From: Pictodentalium vernedei
Lineage: Eukaryota > Mollusca > Scaphopoda > Dentaliida > Dentaliidae
NCBI GenBank assembly: GCA_031216915.1
Contig: CM062297.1
Location: 529,998,971-530,062,970, forward strand
Direction: 5' to 3'
Length of the DNA stretch: 64,000 nt
Shown here: positions 33,478 through 44,149 of the stretch, one piece after another
Position numbering within the stretch: position 1 is the first letter of the stretch
Layout: every line of letters begins with the position of its first letter
Translations under genes and position numbers: made by a program
Notes under the pieces: generated by a model
Database searches by the model: none
Told to the model about the DNA's origin: nothing
Seen by the model: the letters and a program-made list of their open reading frames with translations, nothing else

Positions 33478-36400
33478 TTATTTTTTTTTAGATTTTTTTC
33501 TTTTTCTTTTTAAACTAACACTCTCGATGTCTCTATCGATTTCCATAATCTTGACTCCGTCTAATTCCTCTTGATTTTCTGGAATCCTATCATCCTTACT
33601 CATATCTAGAATCCAATCATCCACAATCATATCATCTAAAATTAGATCCAAAGTCCAATGTCCGAGTGCCAAAGTGTTTATTTTATCATCTAACACGAAT
33701 CTCTTATCGTCGTCGGCCGTCAGCGAAATCTTGTTGACTATTTCAGTATACAAGTCGTGATTTTCACTTCGAATCGATTTCGTAGTCTTATACACCGGAC
33801 CACTTCCTTACAGACAATTTTTATACTCTTGGAAAGAGATGTTTTTCTTCACCACGCACGCTTTAACCCCTTTGCACTTCTTGATCTCTTCATCTTCTAG
33901 ACGATAAGCATACAGTTTGGGTCTCAAGCCCACGAATTCGATGATTTGTTTACCGCCACTCTCGTCCTTAAATTTACCCAACACCTTCTTGTTGTCGTTC
34001 GATTGAATGTTGGATGGGTGATCAACTGGATAATTGCTCGTGTTGAACCACACGGTCACATCCGGAGATATAACTCGGTAGACATCTTTCGTCTCTATTT
34101 CGTAAAATAAACTGTCCGTGTCAGTGAATAGTAGTTTGGCTTTATCATCAAATTTTCGTTTGACGTAATCGTAGTGAAACTCATACATCAATTGCTTGCT
34201 GATATCTAAGATGATCGGTCCGAGATAATACGGTTTGTCAAACTTCAGGTGCGTCTTTTGCATGTGAACGGCCACTAGATTTTCATCGAATATGATTCGG
34301 TGTTTGTAATTGGGTTTCATCACTAATTTTTTAGCTCTTTTCTCAGACGTGACGAGTCGAACGTCGGTTCTCTTCCCGATGTTTTCCATCGATTTACCGT
34401 ACACGCAGTTGTTCATGAGTTTGAAGAAATTTTTTTCGAAATTGTTCTCGGCTCGAATTCTGAGATTCGTGTTGAGATCGATGTATTTTTTCATCCAAGG
34501 CTCTTTGTCCAATCGAATGATGCGATGTATGTTGACTAATTTCATCCCGTAATCGATGTACTGTTTCAAATTGTCGCTGTAGACGACGTAGTTATGTTTG
34601 TTAAATAAATTGGGAATGAGTTTTTCCTCGTCTCCTTCGTTCGGTTCCATTCGTTCGGGAGCCAGTGGATAATCGTTGTGTGGATCGTGTAATTCTTCCG
34701 GATAGTTCAAATCGACTTCTAAAATGCAAGGATAGTCTCTCCATTTTTGCATCTCTTCCGGTTCCATCACCCATTCGAAATTTCCAATCGGTAAAGGATG
34801 ACTCATAGCCCAACCGTACAGATTATTAGCGTCCCAATACTGTATGTATTTAATCGACCATTTCGAATCGAAACCTTCTTTCATGTAGGGATTGTTAGCT
34901 TAAGAATATCTGTGAGAGATCATCGAGATGCCACCTCTCGCAGCCCATTCGAACATGAGCAACATGTTCACGTTGGATAATAGTTCCAATTGGACTTCGG
35001 TGGTCTTCAACAGAGTGTCCCACGCCAAACCGGGTGCGGTGAAATACCAAGCGGGATCCAGATCGTAATTTCGACAACAGACGTCTCAAAAATTTTCGAA
35101 CACGTCTGCCAAGAGCAGAACGTTGGTCTTCAGATAGAGATCATGATAATCTCTCATGGTTTTCATATCGAATGATTTCCACACGTTTTTGGCGTGTTCG
35201 TAATTCTCGTCGGAAATGTCGGATTCGTATAATTTCGAATAAAAATCTTCTTTCGAAGGTAGTGCGGTGTCTTCAAATCTTTTTAGATCGTTCATGTAAT
35301 CGTAAGGATAGACTCCCTTCCTCAGCATGACATCTACTCGTTCTCCAAAATGTTCGCTCGTGATTTTAAATTTATCCTTGCTCATGTTACCGACTAATTT
35401 TTCCAGAGCGGTCAACATGAATTTAAAACTGTCGATGAAACGTATGGCTCTACGAATGGATTTCGTTTTTTGTTCCAACGTCTCTCCGTCGATTACTATT
35501 TTCTTCTCCATGACCTTCCATTTCGTGAATGAAATGTATCTTTCTTCGCTGTTCGCGATGCAATGTAATTCTTCGTGGGAGGTGCCGAGATTTTTCACGA
35601 ACAGATGACTGTCGTAACCCGAGAGATTGTGAAATATCACCGGATAGAAAACGGCGTCTCGATATTTTAAATTACACTTGCTGTGAGCCGGACCATCATA
35701 CAGACCCGTGTAATGACCGTGGTCTCTGACCTTCTTATTTTCCTTCAAATTCTCGTCTGCATATGTGACATTCGATGGCTCTGTTATTTTCATCCTGCTG
35801 CTCTCGCGTGATGATCATTTTCGCCGGAGTTTTGAATTTGTCATATAACATTTAAATTTTCGATTCTAACTCTTCCACGAACCTTTGAGCCACGTCGTCA
35901 TCTTCGCACTGTTTCATGTAGGTGAAGGGACCCATGTCGTGTTGCGAGTTGAAAGCGCATTTCACGTAAATGCAATAGCCCGAAGGCATGTGTTTTTGAT
36001 ATCTTTTGACATAACTTTGAAGAGCGTTGGGTTGACAGGAACTCATTTTCGCAGTGAAGCATTCGAAATCGGCGTACACGATGAATGGTACTTTTAACCT
36101 TCTATTATGATTTTCAAACTTCATGATGGTGTTGGGTGTGGGCATTTCGATGGTGACACCTTGATTTTCGTTGCAATATTCCTGATGTTTCGCTAACGAT
36201 TTTTTGCTCTGAAACATGTTCATACAGTTGCAACATAAACATATCTTTCCTTTATGTTTATTATTTTGTCTCGACAGTTATCGGCTCGGATGTTTAACCC
36301 AACAATAATGACGATTGTCACCATTCGAAATCAATAATAAAATAATTGTCTTTTTTCTTTCAAGATACAAAGTCTGTCTGAGAGGATAGATTGTTCATTT

Positions 36401-37528
36401 TTCATCGTCGTATCCTAAGACGTTCACCGCTATGGTGGGATTTGAGCCTCGAAACGTTTGATGTGTTTTAACTCTGTTGGAAAAGTCACTCCAGTCCAAT
36501 CGAGATTTTTAGAAGTCTCCTCGTAACAAGAAACTCTATAGGAGTGCATTTTGACAGGGTATAACGCAGAGGTGACTGCCCATTTAAAACACTGATCATC
36601 TTTATTTCTCACATTGATCACAGCTTTTTTTTAGTCAAGAAATACGGTAATTCCAAGTAGGAAGATCCTTTCAATGAATCGTTTTTAGTCCAATAACTAC
36701 CTTCATGTTGATAATTTGCGAGAGACGTCAACATCTTATCTTTCATCTTTTCGAAAACATCCGATAAATCTGAACCTCGAAATACGGGTTCGACGTTAGA
36801 TCTGAAATATCCATTTTTCACGATGCTCTCACTGGACTTCGCGTCAATTTTATTCATCACGCAATGGAGTATCATCTTAATTTTTAGTCCCACGTTCATG
36901 TATTTGCGAAACAAATCCAATACTTTTTCTTCACCTGTTCCATGAACAATTTCGGATCGATTTTCTTGAACGAGGGAACCACATCGAAAGTTTTAAAAAT
37001 GCCTTTGATCGCACTCTCCCATTCTACAGGCTTCGATTGGAATAGTTCCGTGACGAGTCTTGCTACATATTCTTCTCCTTTCCCTTCATCGATTGCTCGT
37101 TGAATTTCGCTCGATATATCTCGTTTGTCTAGAATCTGAAGTGCATCACTCATTTTCGTTTTAGTTTTTCTTTTCTTTTCTTTTGAAACTTGATGTTCTT
37201 CAATGGCTTTTCGTTTAGTCGTCTTCTTATTTTTCACAATCGAAACGTTTTTGTTTTTTTTCGACGTCGGCATTTCAATTCCTTTTACTATCTTTTTCTT
37301 CTTCTTCTCATTTTTCACAACCGATGCATTTTTTGACATCGTTGCTATTGACATTTCTTTTATCTTTCTAGCATTTCGCAAATATTCTTGTATGACTTCA
37401 ATTTTTTTTGATTTAGTTCTATGATTTCTGAAATGTGAAAGTGAATTTTTTAATAGTTTACAAATCTCGTTTAACTGAGGTACGGTTTTCTCATTTAAAT
37501 TTACCATTGTTTTATCTGTTTGCTTCAT
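33478..37528 (-). pseudogene. POLB: Protein-primed family B DNA polymerase of Polinton 1, multiply broken
   Basis: The gene spans about 1,350 codons. The N-terminal region (37528-36896) has a SAP-like segment (EKTVPQLNEICKLL) and a Lys-rich, NLS-like stretch. Next comes a domain with KCFKWAV-like sequence (36621-36430), then the exonuclease: YADFECF (about 36060-36080) and FHNLSGYDSHLF (about 35598-35635). Polymerase motifs follow: YWDANNLYGWAM (A, about 34810-34845), NNCVYGKSMENIG (B, about 34380-34420) and DTDS (C, about 34109-34123). The catalytic Asp residues are kept. At least six breaks are seen, including TGA for CGA at 35086-35088 and TAA for GAA at 34900-34902. The C-terminal tail is 33795-33478. 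Confidence 0.92.
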
Positions 37529-37548
37529 TTGTAAGAATTTTTTTTTTT

Positions 37549-37712
37549 CGAATTTTGTATTAAATAATTTGTTAAAAAGTTTAAAAGTTTTGCTTTTTTT
37601 TACTCTTTTTATATATAGTTTTTATATAGAGTTTTTATATATATATAAAAAGAGTAAAAAAAAAGCAAAACTTTTTAACAAATTATTTAAATACAAAATT
37701 TAAAATATACAT
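37549..37712. promoter_or_regulatory. Palindromic divergent promoter between PolB and accessory gene 1
   Basis: The left arm (TTTGTATTAAATAATTTGTT through GCTTTTTTTTACTCTTTTTATATATA) is mirrored by TATATATATAAAAAGAGTAA through AACAAATTATTTAAATACAAA. The centre lies near 37630. Each arm presents a TATA-like run followed by AAAGAGTAAAA in the direction of its own gene. Copies of the right arm precede accessory genes 2 and 3 (about 38327 and 39017). Confidence 0.75.
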
Positions 37713-37758
37713 TATTTGTAAGAATTCATAAAACAAAAAAAACCCCAAATAATTGATC

Positions 37759-38208
37759 ATGACAACAACACCTAAAAAATGCGAATTGAAATTGAAACAA
37801 GACGAAGCATATAAGAAATTCGGTTTTAATATCTATACATTACAACAACACGATCCCATCAAATTGAACGAGGTTGAGATGGAGGCCTTAGAGCGCTACT
37901 ACAACAAATATCAGATGTGTTTGAAATTGGATGAAGCCATGCTCGATTTGTTTTATGAGTACCAAAGCGATCTGCTGAATAATATCATCGTCACCGAAGA
38001 CAGAGAATTCGACAAGGACGATTTGTTGTTGTTCTATGGAAGTTACATATATCCAATAATCTCACTCAAACTCGTGGACAAATTGGGTGGTGAGAGCGCA
38101 TTCACCGATGTAAAAAAACTCAAAAGAGTAAAGATAAACATTCAAAACATTTTCGTAAGTGGAAAAATGATGAATGTCAACATGCTAATAACGGACTTGG
38201 AAATATAA
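37759..38208 (+). CDS. Polinton accessory protein 1 (intact member of a triplicated family)
   Basis: This 149-residue protein has no recognised domain. It is acidic/helical with a conserved middle (LKLDEAMLDLFYEYQSDL, then TEDREFDKDDLLLFYGSYIY) and a basic C-terminal beta-like end (LKRVKINIQNIF). It starts at ATG 37759 (MTTTPKKCELKLK), about 110 bp past a TATA-like run. Two paralogues follow directly, each with a copied promoter, and one degraded orthologue lies in Polinton 2. Its position between the replication and morphogenesis blocks is where viral accessory genes often lie; a host-interaction role is only a guess. Confidence 0.75.
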   Translation: MTTTPKKCELKLKQDEAYKKFGFNIYTLQQHDPIKLNEVEMEALERYYNKYQMCLKLDEAMLDLFYEYQSDLLNNIIVTEDREFDKDDLLLFYGSYIYPIISLKLVDKLGGESAFTDVKKLKRVKINIQNIFVSGKMMNVNMLITDLEI

Positions 38209-38235
38209 ACAATAGAGAGATTGATGAATGAAGAA

Positions 38236-38280
38236 GGAAAAAAAGTAATGAGATCTAAAGATGATCTCATTACTTTTTCC
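38236..38280. terminator. Conserved hairpin after accessory gene 1
   Basis: GGAAAAAAAGTAATGAGATC and GATCTCATTACTTTTTCC pair with a 7-nt loop. It lies 28 bp past the stop of accessory gene 1 and before the promoter of accessory gene 2. Confidence 0.75.
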
Positions 38281-38450
38281 CAAAAAATTTTCACATTAAA
38301 GAAATTAAAATTAAAAACTTTTTTTTTTTTATATATATAAAGAGTAAAAAAAAACAAACAAAACTTTTCAAATAAATTATTAAAATACAAAATTTAAAAT
38401 ATACATTATTGCAAGAATTCATAAAACAAAAAAAACCCAAATAATCGATC

Positions 38451-38900
38451 ATGACAGCAACACCTAAAAGATGCGAAATGAAATTGAAACGAGTCGAAAC
38501 GTATAAGAAATTCGGTCATAAAATCTATAGATTACAACAACACGATCCCATCGAATTGAACGAGGTCGAGAGATGAAGGACTTAGAGCATAAATACAACA
38601 GATATAAGATGACTTTGAAATTGGATGAAGCCATGCTCAATTTGTTTTACAAGTACCAAAGCGATCTGCAGAAAATCGTAATCGCTAAAGATAAAGAATT
38701 CGACAAGGACGATTTGACGTTGTTCTATGGAAGTTACATATATCAAAAAATCTCACGCGAAACTCGTGGACAAATCGAGTGGTGAGAGCGCGTTCACCGA
38801 TGTAAAAAAACTTAAAAGAGTAAAGATAAACATTCAACACATTTTCGAAAAAGGAGAAAACACGAGTGTTAACATGCAAATAACAGACTTGGAAATATAA
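38451..38900 (+). pseudogene. Polinton accessory protein 2 (paralogue, two frameshifts)
   Basis: It starts MTATPKRCEMKLK at ATG 38451 and ends at TAA 38898-38900, the same length as accessory gene 1. Frame changes near 38571 and 38755 disrupt it. Between them LKLDEAMLNLFYKYQSDL and FDKDDLTLFYGSYIY are readable. Its leader repeats that of gene 1 (AAGAATTCATAAAACAAAAA then CGATCATGACA), so the duplication unit included the promoter. Confidence 0.75.
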
Positions 38901-39145
38901 ACAATAGAGAGATTGAAATGTTAAAATTTAACTTTTATTTATATATATAAAGAGAAAAAACTTTTACTAAAAAATTTACATTAAAGAAATTAAAAATTAA
39001 AAAAACAACTTTTTTTATATATATATATAAAGAGCAAAAAAAAAATTAACAAACTTTTTTAACAAATTATTATTTAAATACAAAATTTAAAAAATACATT
39101 ATTTGCAAGAATTCATAAAACAAAAAAAACCCCAAATAATCGATC

Positions 39146-39577
39146 ATGAGGACAACAACACCTAAAAGATGCGAATTGAAATTGAAACGAGTTGAAACGT
39201 GTAAGAAATTAGGTTTTAAAATCTATAGATTACAATGACACAATCCCATCGAATTGAACGAGGTCGAGACGAAGGGCTTAGAGCACAAATACGACAAATA
39301 TCGCATGCCTTTGAAATTGGACGAAGCCGCGCTCGATTTGTTTTACGAGTATGAAAGCGATCTGCAGAACATGATCATCACTGAAGATAGAGAATTCGAC
39401 AAGGATGATTTGTCGTTGCTCTATGGACGTTACATATTTCCAAACATCTCATTCGAACTCGTGAAGAAATTGGGTGGTGAGAGCGAGTTGACTGAAGTAA
39501 CAAGACTCAAAAGAGTAAAGATAAACATTCAACACATTTGCAAAAAAGGAGAAAACACGAGTGTCAACATGCTATAA
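39146..39577 (+). pseudogene. Polinton accessory protein 3 (paralogue, stop and truncated end)
   Basis: It starts at ATG 39146 with the same leader as genes 1 and 2. A TGA at 39236-39238 interrupts the N-terminal part; the Polinton 2 orthologue has CGA there. From 39254 the frame is open through LKLDEAALDLFYEYESDL and FDKDDLSLLYGRYIF. A one-base loss near the end makes it stop at 39577, ahead of the ITDLEI ending of gene 1. Confidence 0.75.
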
Positions 39578-39637
39578 CGGACTTGGAAATATAAACAATA
39601 GAGAGATTGATTTTTAGCGAAGAAGAAGGAAAAAAAA

Positions 39638-39672
39638 AAAAGTAATGAGATCGTCTTTAGATCTCATTTTTT
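39638..39672. terminator. Conserved hairpin between accessory gene 3 and the opposing gene
   Basis: AAAAGTAATGAGATC and TAGATCTCATTTTTTT pair across a 5-nt loop. It marks the convergent junction of blocks 3 and 4. The right arm lies just inside the stop of the minus-strand gene. Confidence 0.7.
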
Positions 39673-40083
39673 TTTGTTTTTTTGTTTTCCTTTTTCACTA
39701 TTACCATATATTATAATAACGTTTCCTTTTTTCTTAAATTTCAGCATCGATTCTTCTTTTCTTTTTTTCTTTTTTTTGTGATATGATACGTTTTTATAAC
39801 AACACATTTGTTTATCCGAATCATAATTATGAACGAATCTTGTGGATCTCTTGGTAACACTCGCATCATTACCATTCTCTTCAGAAGGTAGTGGTGACGG
39901 TGGAAAGTGTCTCATTCTTTTCATTTCCAACCGTCTATCCCGCTGTTTATCTAACTCATTCATCAGTTCTTTCCTTAGATATCCATCATTAGTGTCTAAC
40001 CATTTTTCCACATCTTTTTTTTCGCACTCTGTCTCGTGATATTCATCATTATCGTCTAATTGTTTCTCCACCTTTTTATCCAT
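39664..40083 (-). CDS. Polinton small charged protein, unknown function
   Basis: This 139-residue protein is acidic at the N terminus, with an internal repeat (VEKQLDDNDEYHE / VEKWLDTNDGYLRKE). It has a proline/serine stretch (FPPSPLPSEENGND) and a strongly basic C terminus (HKKKKKRKEE) that could be a nuclear-localisation or nucleic-acid-binding tail. The Polinton 2 counterpart (52338-52587) lacks the second internal repeat, consistent with a deletion between repeats or a duplication here. I do not recognise the family. Confidence 0.6.
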   Translation of the reverse strand: MDKKVEKQLDDNDEYHETECEKKDVEKWLDTNDGYLRKELMNELDKQRDRRLEMKRMRHFPPSPLPSEENGNDASVTKRSTRFVHNYDSDKQMCCYKNVSYHKKKKKRKEESMLKFKKKGNVIIIYGNSEKGKQKNKKK

Positions 40084-40144
40084 TTTAAATATATTATTTT
40101 ATACTTTCTTTGATTTATATTTTATATAATTATATAATTTTATA

Positions 40145-40745
40145 TTATAATAACATATTCAAAATCGGTATATTCTTAAACGGCGAATTCTCACCGAGCA
40201 ACAAACCCTTGCCGAGTTGCTCAACGTTCTGTCCACTCTTCAGATAGAGACCGTTTCCACTCAAAGAGTTGCCACCTCTAACGGGTTCTAGATACAATCC
40301 TTTACCGCTGTCGTCTACATGGACGAGACACACAGCTCCTCCCTTCTTCAAAAACAGTCCACTGCCACCCATTAATTTCTCAACTGCCGAACTCGCGAGT
40401 CCCATGAGAGCTCCCACGCCGAGAGTCTTTCCGAGAAAGGCTAGTGCCTTTGCGGTGAAGGGTAATGCTTTTGCGGCGATTCCTGCCAATAGCGGTAGGA
40501 AACCACCTTTCATTCTCAAATAGTATCTCAATTGAGCGGGACTCAATCTCACCGTCATCCCTCTTCCATCGCGAATCGCTTTCTCCATCCTTTTGATTTG
40601 ACTTCTGGTCCAGGCGATCGAATCCTGACCGTCTCTCGTCAGATCTTCGTGAGTGAATTTGAATCTCACCGCCTCGCCTCGAGTTGTTAAGTTTCTTCCT
40701 CTGTCCTGCGGATATGTTCACGTTTTTAATCACGTATTCTGTCAT
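40145..40745 (-). pseudogene. Glycine-rich membrane-active virion protein (pVI/pX-like), frameshifted
   Basis: It begins at ATG 40745 (MTEYVIKNVNISAGQRKKL) and shifts frame near 40670-40690. From 40669 it continues with a region that includes LTRDGQDSIAWTRSQIKRM and SPAQLRYYLRMKGGFLPLL. A hydrophobic Ala/Leu/Gly segment (LAGIAAKALPFTAKALAFLG) and repeated Gly-Leu-Tyr-Leu motifs (SGKGLYLEP, SGNGLYLKS, LGKGLLLGE) follow. The ending SPFKNIPILNMLL is a common signature of Polinton proteins of this type. By analogy with adenovirus minor proteins it may disrupt membranes during entry; this is inference. Confidence 0.75.
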
Positions 40746-40895
40746 AATTCTTTTTTTTTTTAAATATATTTACTTCAATTGTTTTCTTGTTTAATAATTA
40801 TTATTTATATTAAAATAATTTTGTAAAATTAATATTGCGTTTATTTTATTTTTGTTATCTATATATATACACAATATTTTTATTTTTTTTTGCTT

Positions 40896-41651
40896 TTATA
40901 TTTCTCTTATGTGAAATCGTATCATCACCCTCTCTCCGCGAAGATCTAACAGTTCACCATTTTGATCCGTCAACGTGGTTTTGAGACTATACAACGTGTC
41001 TAAAATCACTGGTAGATAAACTAAATTTTGAGGTCGCTCCACAATCTTATAACCCGGCGACACGTTTGGAAAGAAGGAATAGATTGTCGGTTGAGCGCTA
41101 CCATTCATGTAGCTTCCAGCAATCATGTCCACGTTCACCAGAATGCTATTGACTGTGAGAATGTCGACCGTATTTTCAGATGCCGCGTGGCCTCGATACA
41201 TCTTTCGATCGAATCCCAACATCTTGCCTATAGAATCGTCCGTATTGAAATCCACTCGAAAAATATCTTCCAAATCCAACATCGTCTGTAAGGTATTAGG
41301 ATTGGGAGCGAGTCTGATCTTGTTGCTTCCCTTTCCATCCATCTTCATTTGCGTCTGAATGTAATTGTTCAAATCGTCTATGTCGTAACTCCCTTTGGGA
41401 ATTCGAATCTCCAACCAATCCACTCCGTCGGAATACTTGAACGAGTTATTCTTTTCGGTGACATTGGGAAAGGAATAATAAGTCTCCAGATTCACCAACG
41501 CCATCTCGTATCTTTTCTCTCTATTCAATTCGATGGAAGGTTCGAATTTCATAGCGAATCGAGTCGAATCGCCACTCACCACGATTTGAATGGATTGTTT
41601 AGCAGCCGTATTCTTGGCTATCCATTCTAACAATTCTCCATGTTCGAACAT
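40896..41651 (-). CDS. mCP: Minor capsid (penton-type) protein of Polinton 1 (intact)
   Basis: This intact 251-residue protein resembles the single-jelly-roll vertex protein of Polintons. Recognisable stretches are YEMALVNLETYYSFPNVTEK, IPKGSYDIDDLNNYIQ, FFPNVSPGYKIVERPQNLVY and the C-terminal LRGERVMIRFHI. It would close the fivefold vertices of the shell made by the double-jelly-roll protein. It starts at ATG 41651, 39 bp downstream of the ATPase stop on the same strand, so penton and ATPase belong to one morphogenesis block. The Polinton 2 copy is truncated by TGA for CGA at 51395-51397. Confidence 0.85.
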   Translation of the reverse strand: MFEHGELLEWIAKNTAAKQSIQIVVSGDSTRFAMKFEPSIELNREKRYEMALVNLETYYSFPNVTEKNNSFKYSDGVDWLEIRIPKGSYDIDDLNNYIQTQMKMDGKGSNKIRLAPNPNTLQTMLDLEDIFRVDFNTDDSIGKMLGFDRKMYRGHAASENTVDILTVNSILVNVDMIAGSYMNGSAQPTIYSFFPNVSPGYKIVERPQNLVYLPVILDTLYSLKTTLTDQNGELLDLRGERVMIRFHIREI

Positions 41652-41689
41652 TATATTTAATTTTATTTTTTAAAATTTTTTTTCAAAAA

Positions 41690-42538
41690 CTAATTATTTG
41701 AAGATTTATTATTTTCTAAATTTTTTTTATTTTCACGCTCTATCTTATTATCATCAGAAACATAAAACTTGTCGAATCCGCACCGATATTTTCCGCGATT
41801 AAATTCGCTTGTCAAATCGATCATGACGAAATTGTAAAGTCCTCCATCCCAAACCCTCTTGCAGAATCTCCTGAATTCTGCCACGCTCATGTCATTTGCG
41901 ACGTGATCGCCATAGATGTGATTGAGATTCTTGAGATCTTGGCGAAAGAGACATAGAAAATTAGCGTTCTCCCTTATCATCTGTCTGGGCAATCGAAAAT
42001 AATTCTGCGACAGGTAGAAACAGTCCATGTTTCTGTGTCGACCTCTAACGAAATACGATTCGCATCAGTTCTGTCTCTCCAAAAGCAGATCGTCGAAAAT
42101 CATGAGATTCTTATATTCTGATTTCAATTCTCTAGGATCCGGAACGTCACTAGCATTCTCATAAAATCAACACTCGACGTTCAAAGATGCATTTCTCTTC
42201 ATCAGTTCCATCGCCGCACCATCCAAAATGGTTGAAAGTGGAGCTTCACTCTTGTCGAATTCCTCCCTACTGTCAAAGATTCTGGCTATGACGTCCTTGG
42301 GCAATCTACGATCCATGCACTCTCGAAGCAATCTGTATTCAGGTTGAAACAAGCTCTTGCCAAACATGAACAATCTGTTGTAATCCAACCAGTCGCGTCG
42401 GGACAACAGATTCATCAACAGATTGGTCTTTCCACAATTCGATTTTCCCACTATCAAGCCTCTTATGCTTTTGGGAAAGAACTCATTATTCGACCTCTTG
42501 GTCGCGGCGTCGTTCCAAGACATATCTTTAATGTTCAT
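41690..42538 (-). pseudogene. ATP: FtsK/HerA-type genome-packaging ATPase of Polinton 1, two stops
   Basis: The gene starts MNIKDMSWNDAATKRSNNEF at ATG 42538. Walker A is IVGKSNCGKTNLL (about residues 29-41) and Walker B is LMIFDDLLL (about 42090-42115). The C-terminal half has FYLSQNYFRLPRQ and NANFLCLFRQDLKNLNHIY, typical of Polinton packaging ATPases. TGA replaces CGA at 42167-42169 and 42065-42067; Polinton 2 keeps CGA at both. It would pump the genome into preformed capsids. Confidence 0.9.
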
Positions 42539-42659
42539 CTTTGTTTTATTTTTTTTTTGTTGTTGTTATTTTAGATTCTTTCAAACACAAATTTTTTTAT
42601 GTTTTTCAAACTCAGTTTTTAATATTATTATTTATTTATATCACACCGTCGCGAGTTCT

Positions 42660-43016
42660 CTTCAATCCGGATCAGCTCGTCATTTTGGCTAAATCTTGTA
42701 TGGGTACCACAGCATCCTTAAAATCTTTCCAACTTTTCGGCATTCGCTCTAACGCAGCTCGCTTCGCCGGCGGACTGATCAACTTGTCGATCAATGCGTC
42801 GGCTGGCCTCTTGCCATCCACAGAAGCTATCCTACCACTGGCTTCGGAAGCGACTTTCTTACCAGCATCCAAAGCCGTCTTCTTATTGACCTCAAACGTG
42901 GCCGATGCAAGTTTTCTACCCGCATCGCTCGTGAATGCTCGCTTTATAGAATCGATGATGCCAGAACCGCCTTGAACGTAAGTTCTGACGTATCCCCTGT
43001 TCTTTATCACCAACAT
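42660..43016 (-). pseudogene. Small basic virion protein of Polinton 1, truncated by a late stop
   Basis: It starts at ATG 43016 (MLVIKNRGYVRTYVQGGSG) and continues with an amphipathic, Ala/Lys-rich region of GKK and AGR repeats (DAGRKLASATFEVNKKTALD). The end, SWKDFKDAVVPIQDLAKM, is shared with the Polinton 2 copy. A TGA where Polinton 2 has GGA removes the last dozen residues. Its composition is like adenovirus core/pX-type or membrane-active proteins. Confidence 0.7.
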
Positions 43017-43153
43017 ATTTTATTTTTATAATATATTTTGTTTTTTCACTGATAGATCGTTTTGTTGTTTAAATACTTTTATTATTCTAGTGTAAAAATT
43101 TACTGTTTTATTTTTGTTTGTTTGTTTGTTTCTCTCTACTTATTATATATACA

Positions 43154-44055
43154 TCAATCCTTCAATTCGTTCATCAGCCTTTTATAATGGTTTTTATTCA
43201 AAACCTTCTGTCTTAACAATTCGTCAGATATAGTAACTATCTGATTATCTAATCCTGTGTTACCAGCCCATCTGCTCGGCATCAACAAACTCAATCTCTG
43301 AGAAAGAGCGTCAGAATCGCTCGGAAGAAAAGTGGTTTTCACCCCTTTGCCAGTCACCGATTTGACGAACTTCTTATTCATATCCCATATGGGTTTAACC
43401 ACTTTCGTCCACTTGTAACCTCTGTTGGCTTTGGGTCTCATCTCTCTGGTATCGTTATTTCTCTTCATAGCTGGGTCTGAACCAGAATGTCACCGTAATT
43501 GTCGAAATCCTGTTCCATGTAATCACTAGGCTTGTCATAAAGGAGCAATCTGCGCAGTCCATCAGTCAATTCGTATCTGTTCGAACCCACGATCAATTCA
43601 TCATCGCCTATTTCTACCTCTGTGTCTCCGATAAAAGTATTATTGTCCAAATCCTTATAAAATCCATACAACAGATCTCTCTTACCACCATCCTCAGACG
43701 ATGCGACGCTATCAGTGGTGATAGTCAAAGCTGTATCGTCGGTCTGACTCAAATCTGTTTGAATTCCCGTGGGAACGTAATCCGGTGTAGATTGAATGGA
43801 ATGCCGATTTCCAAAACTACCGGGCAACGAACCCATTCTCAAAGAACTCTCTTTTATGGGTCTCAATTCTTCGACTATCTCCTTCCTGCTTCGCTCTTGA
43901 CCCTCCGTCACAGGTTTAAATATTTTTGTGGCTTCGCGTCTGAGTTCCATCTCACCAAGACGTCTGCTTCTGTCAGCCGACTGAATTCCCTTCTTAGCAC
44001 GTTCATACTCGCCTAAAATTTGATCTCGGCGCCTAGAATCCATCTGTAAAAACAT
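43154..44055 (-). pseudogene. DUF8207-like Polinton protein, frameshifted
   Basis: It starts at ATG 44055 (or 44040) and runs to 43465 in one frame: helical charged N terminus (RRRDQILGEYERAKKGIQSA), Ser/Thr-rich middle, then a beta region DNNTFIGDTEVEIGDDELIV and LRRLLLYDKPSDYMEQDFDN. A frameshift near 43470 leads to a basic part (RGYKWTKVVKPIWD) ending at 43154. Polinton 2 carries the equivalent as one open frame across that point (48498-49295). The family is widespread in Polintons; I know of no proven function. Confidence 0.75.
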
Positions 44056-44149
44056 TTTTCCTTTTTAATTGTTAATGTTCCTTTAAGTATGCTAATGCGA
44101 GTTATTTTATTATTTTCAAAATTAAATGTATAATTATTTTTATGTTTAT

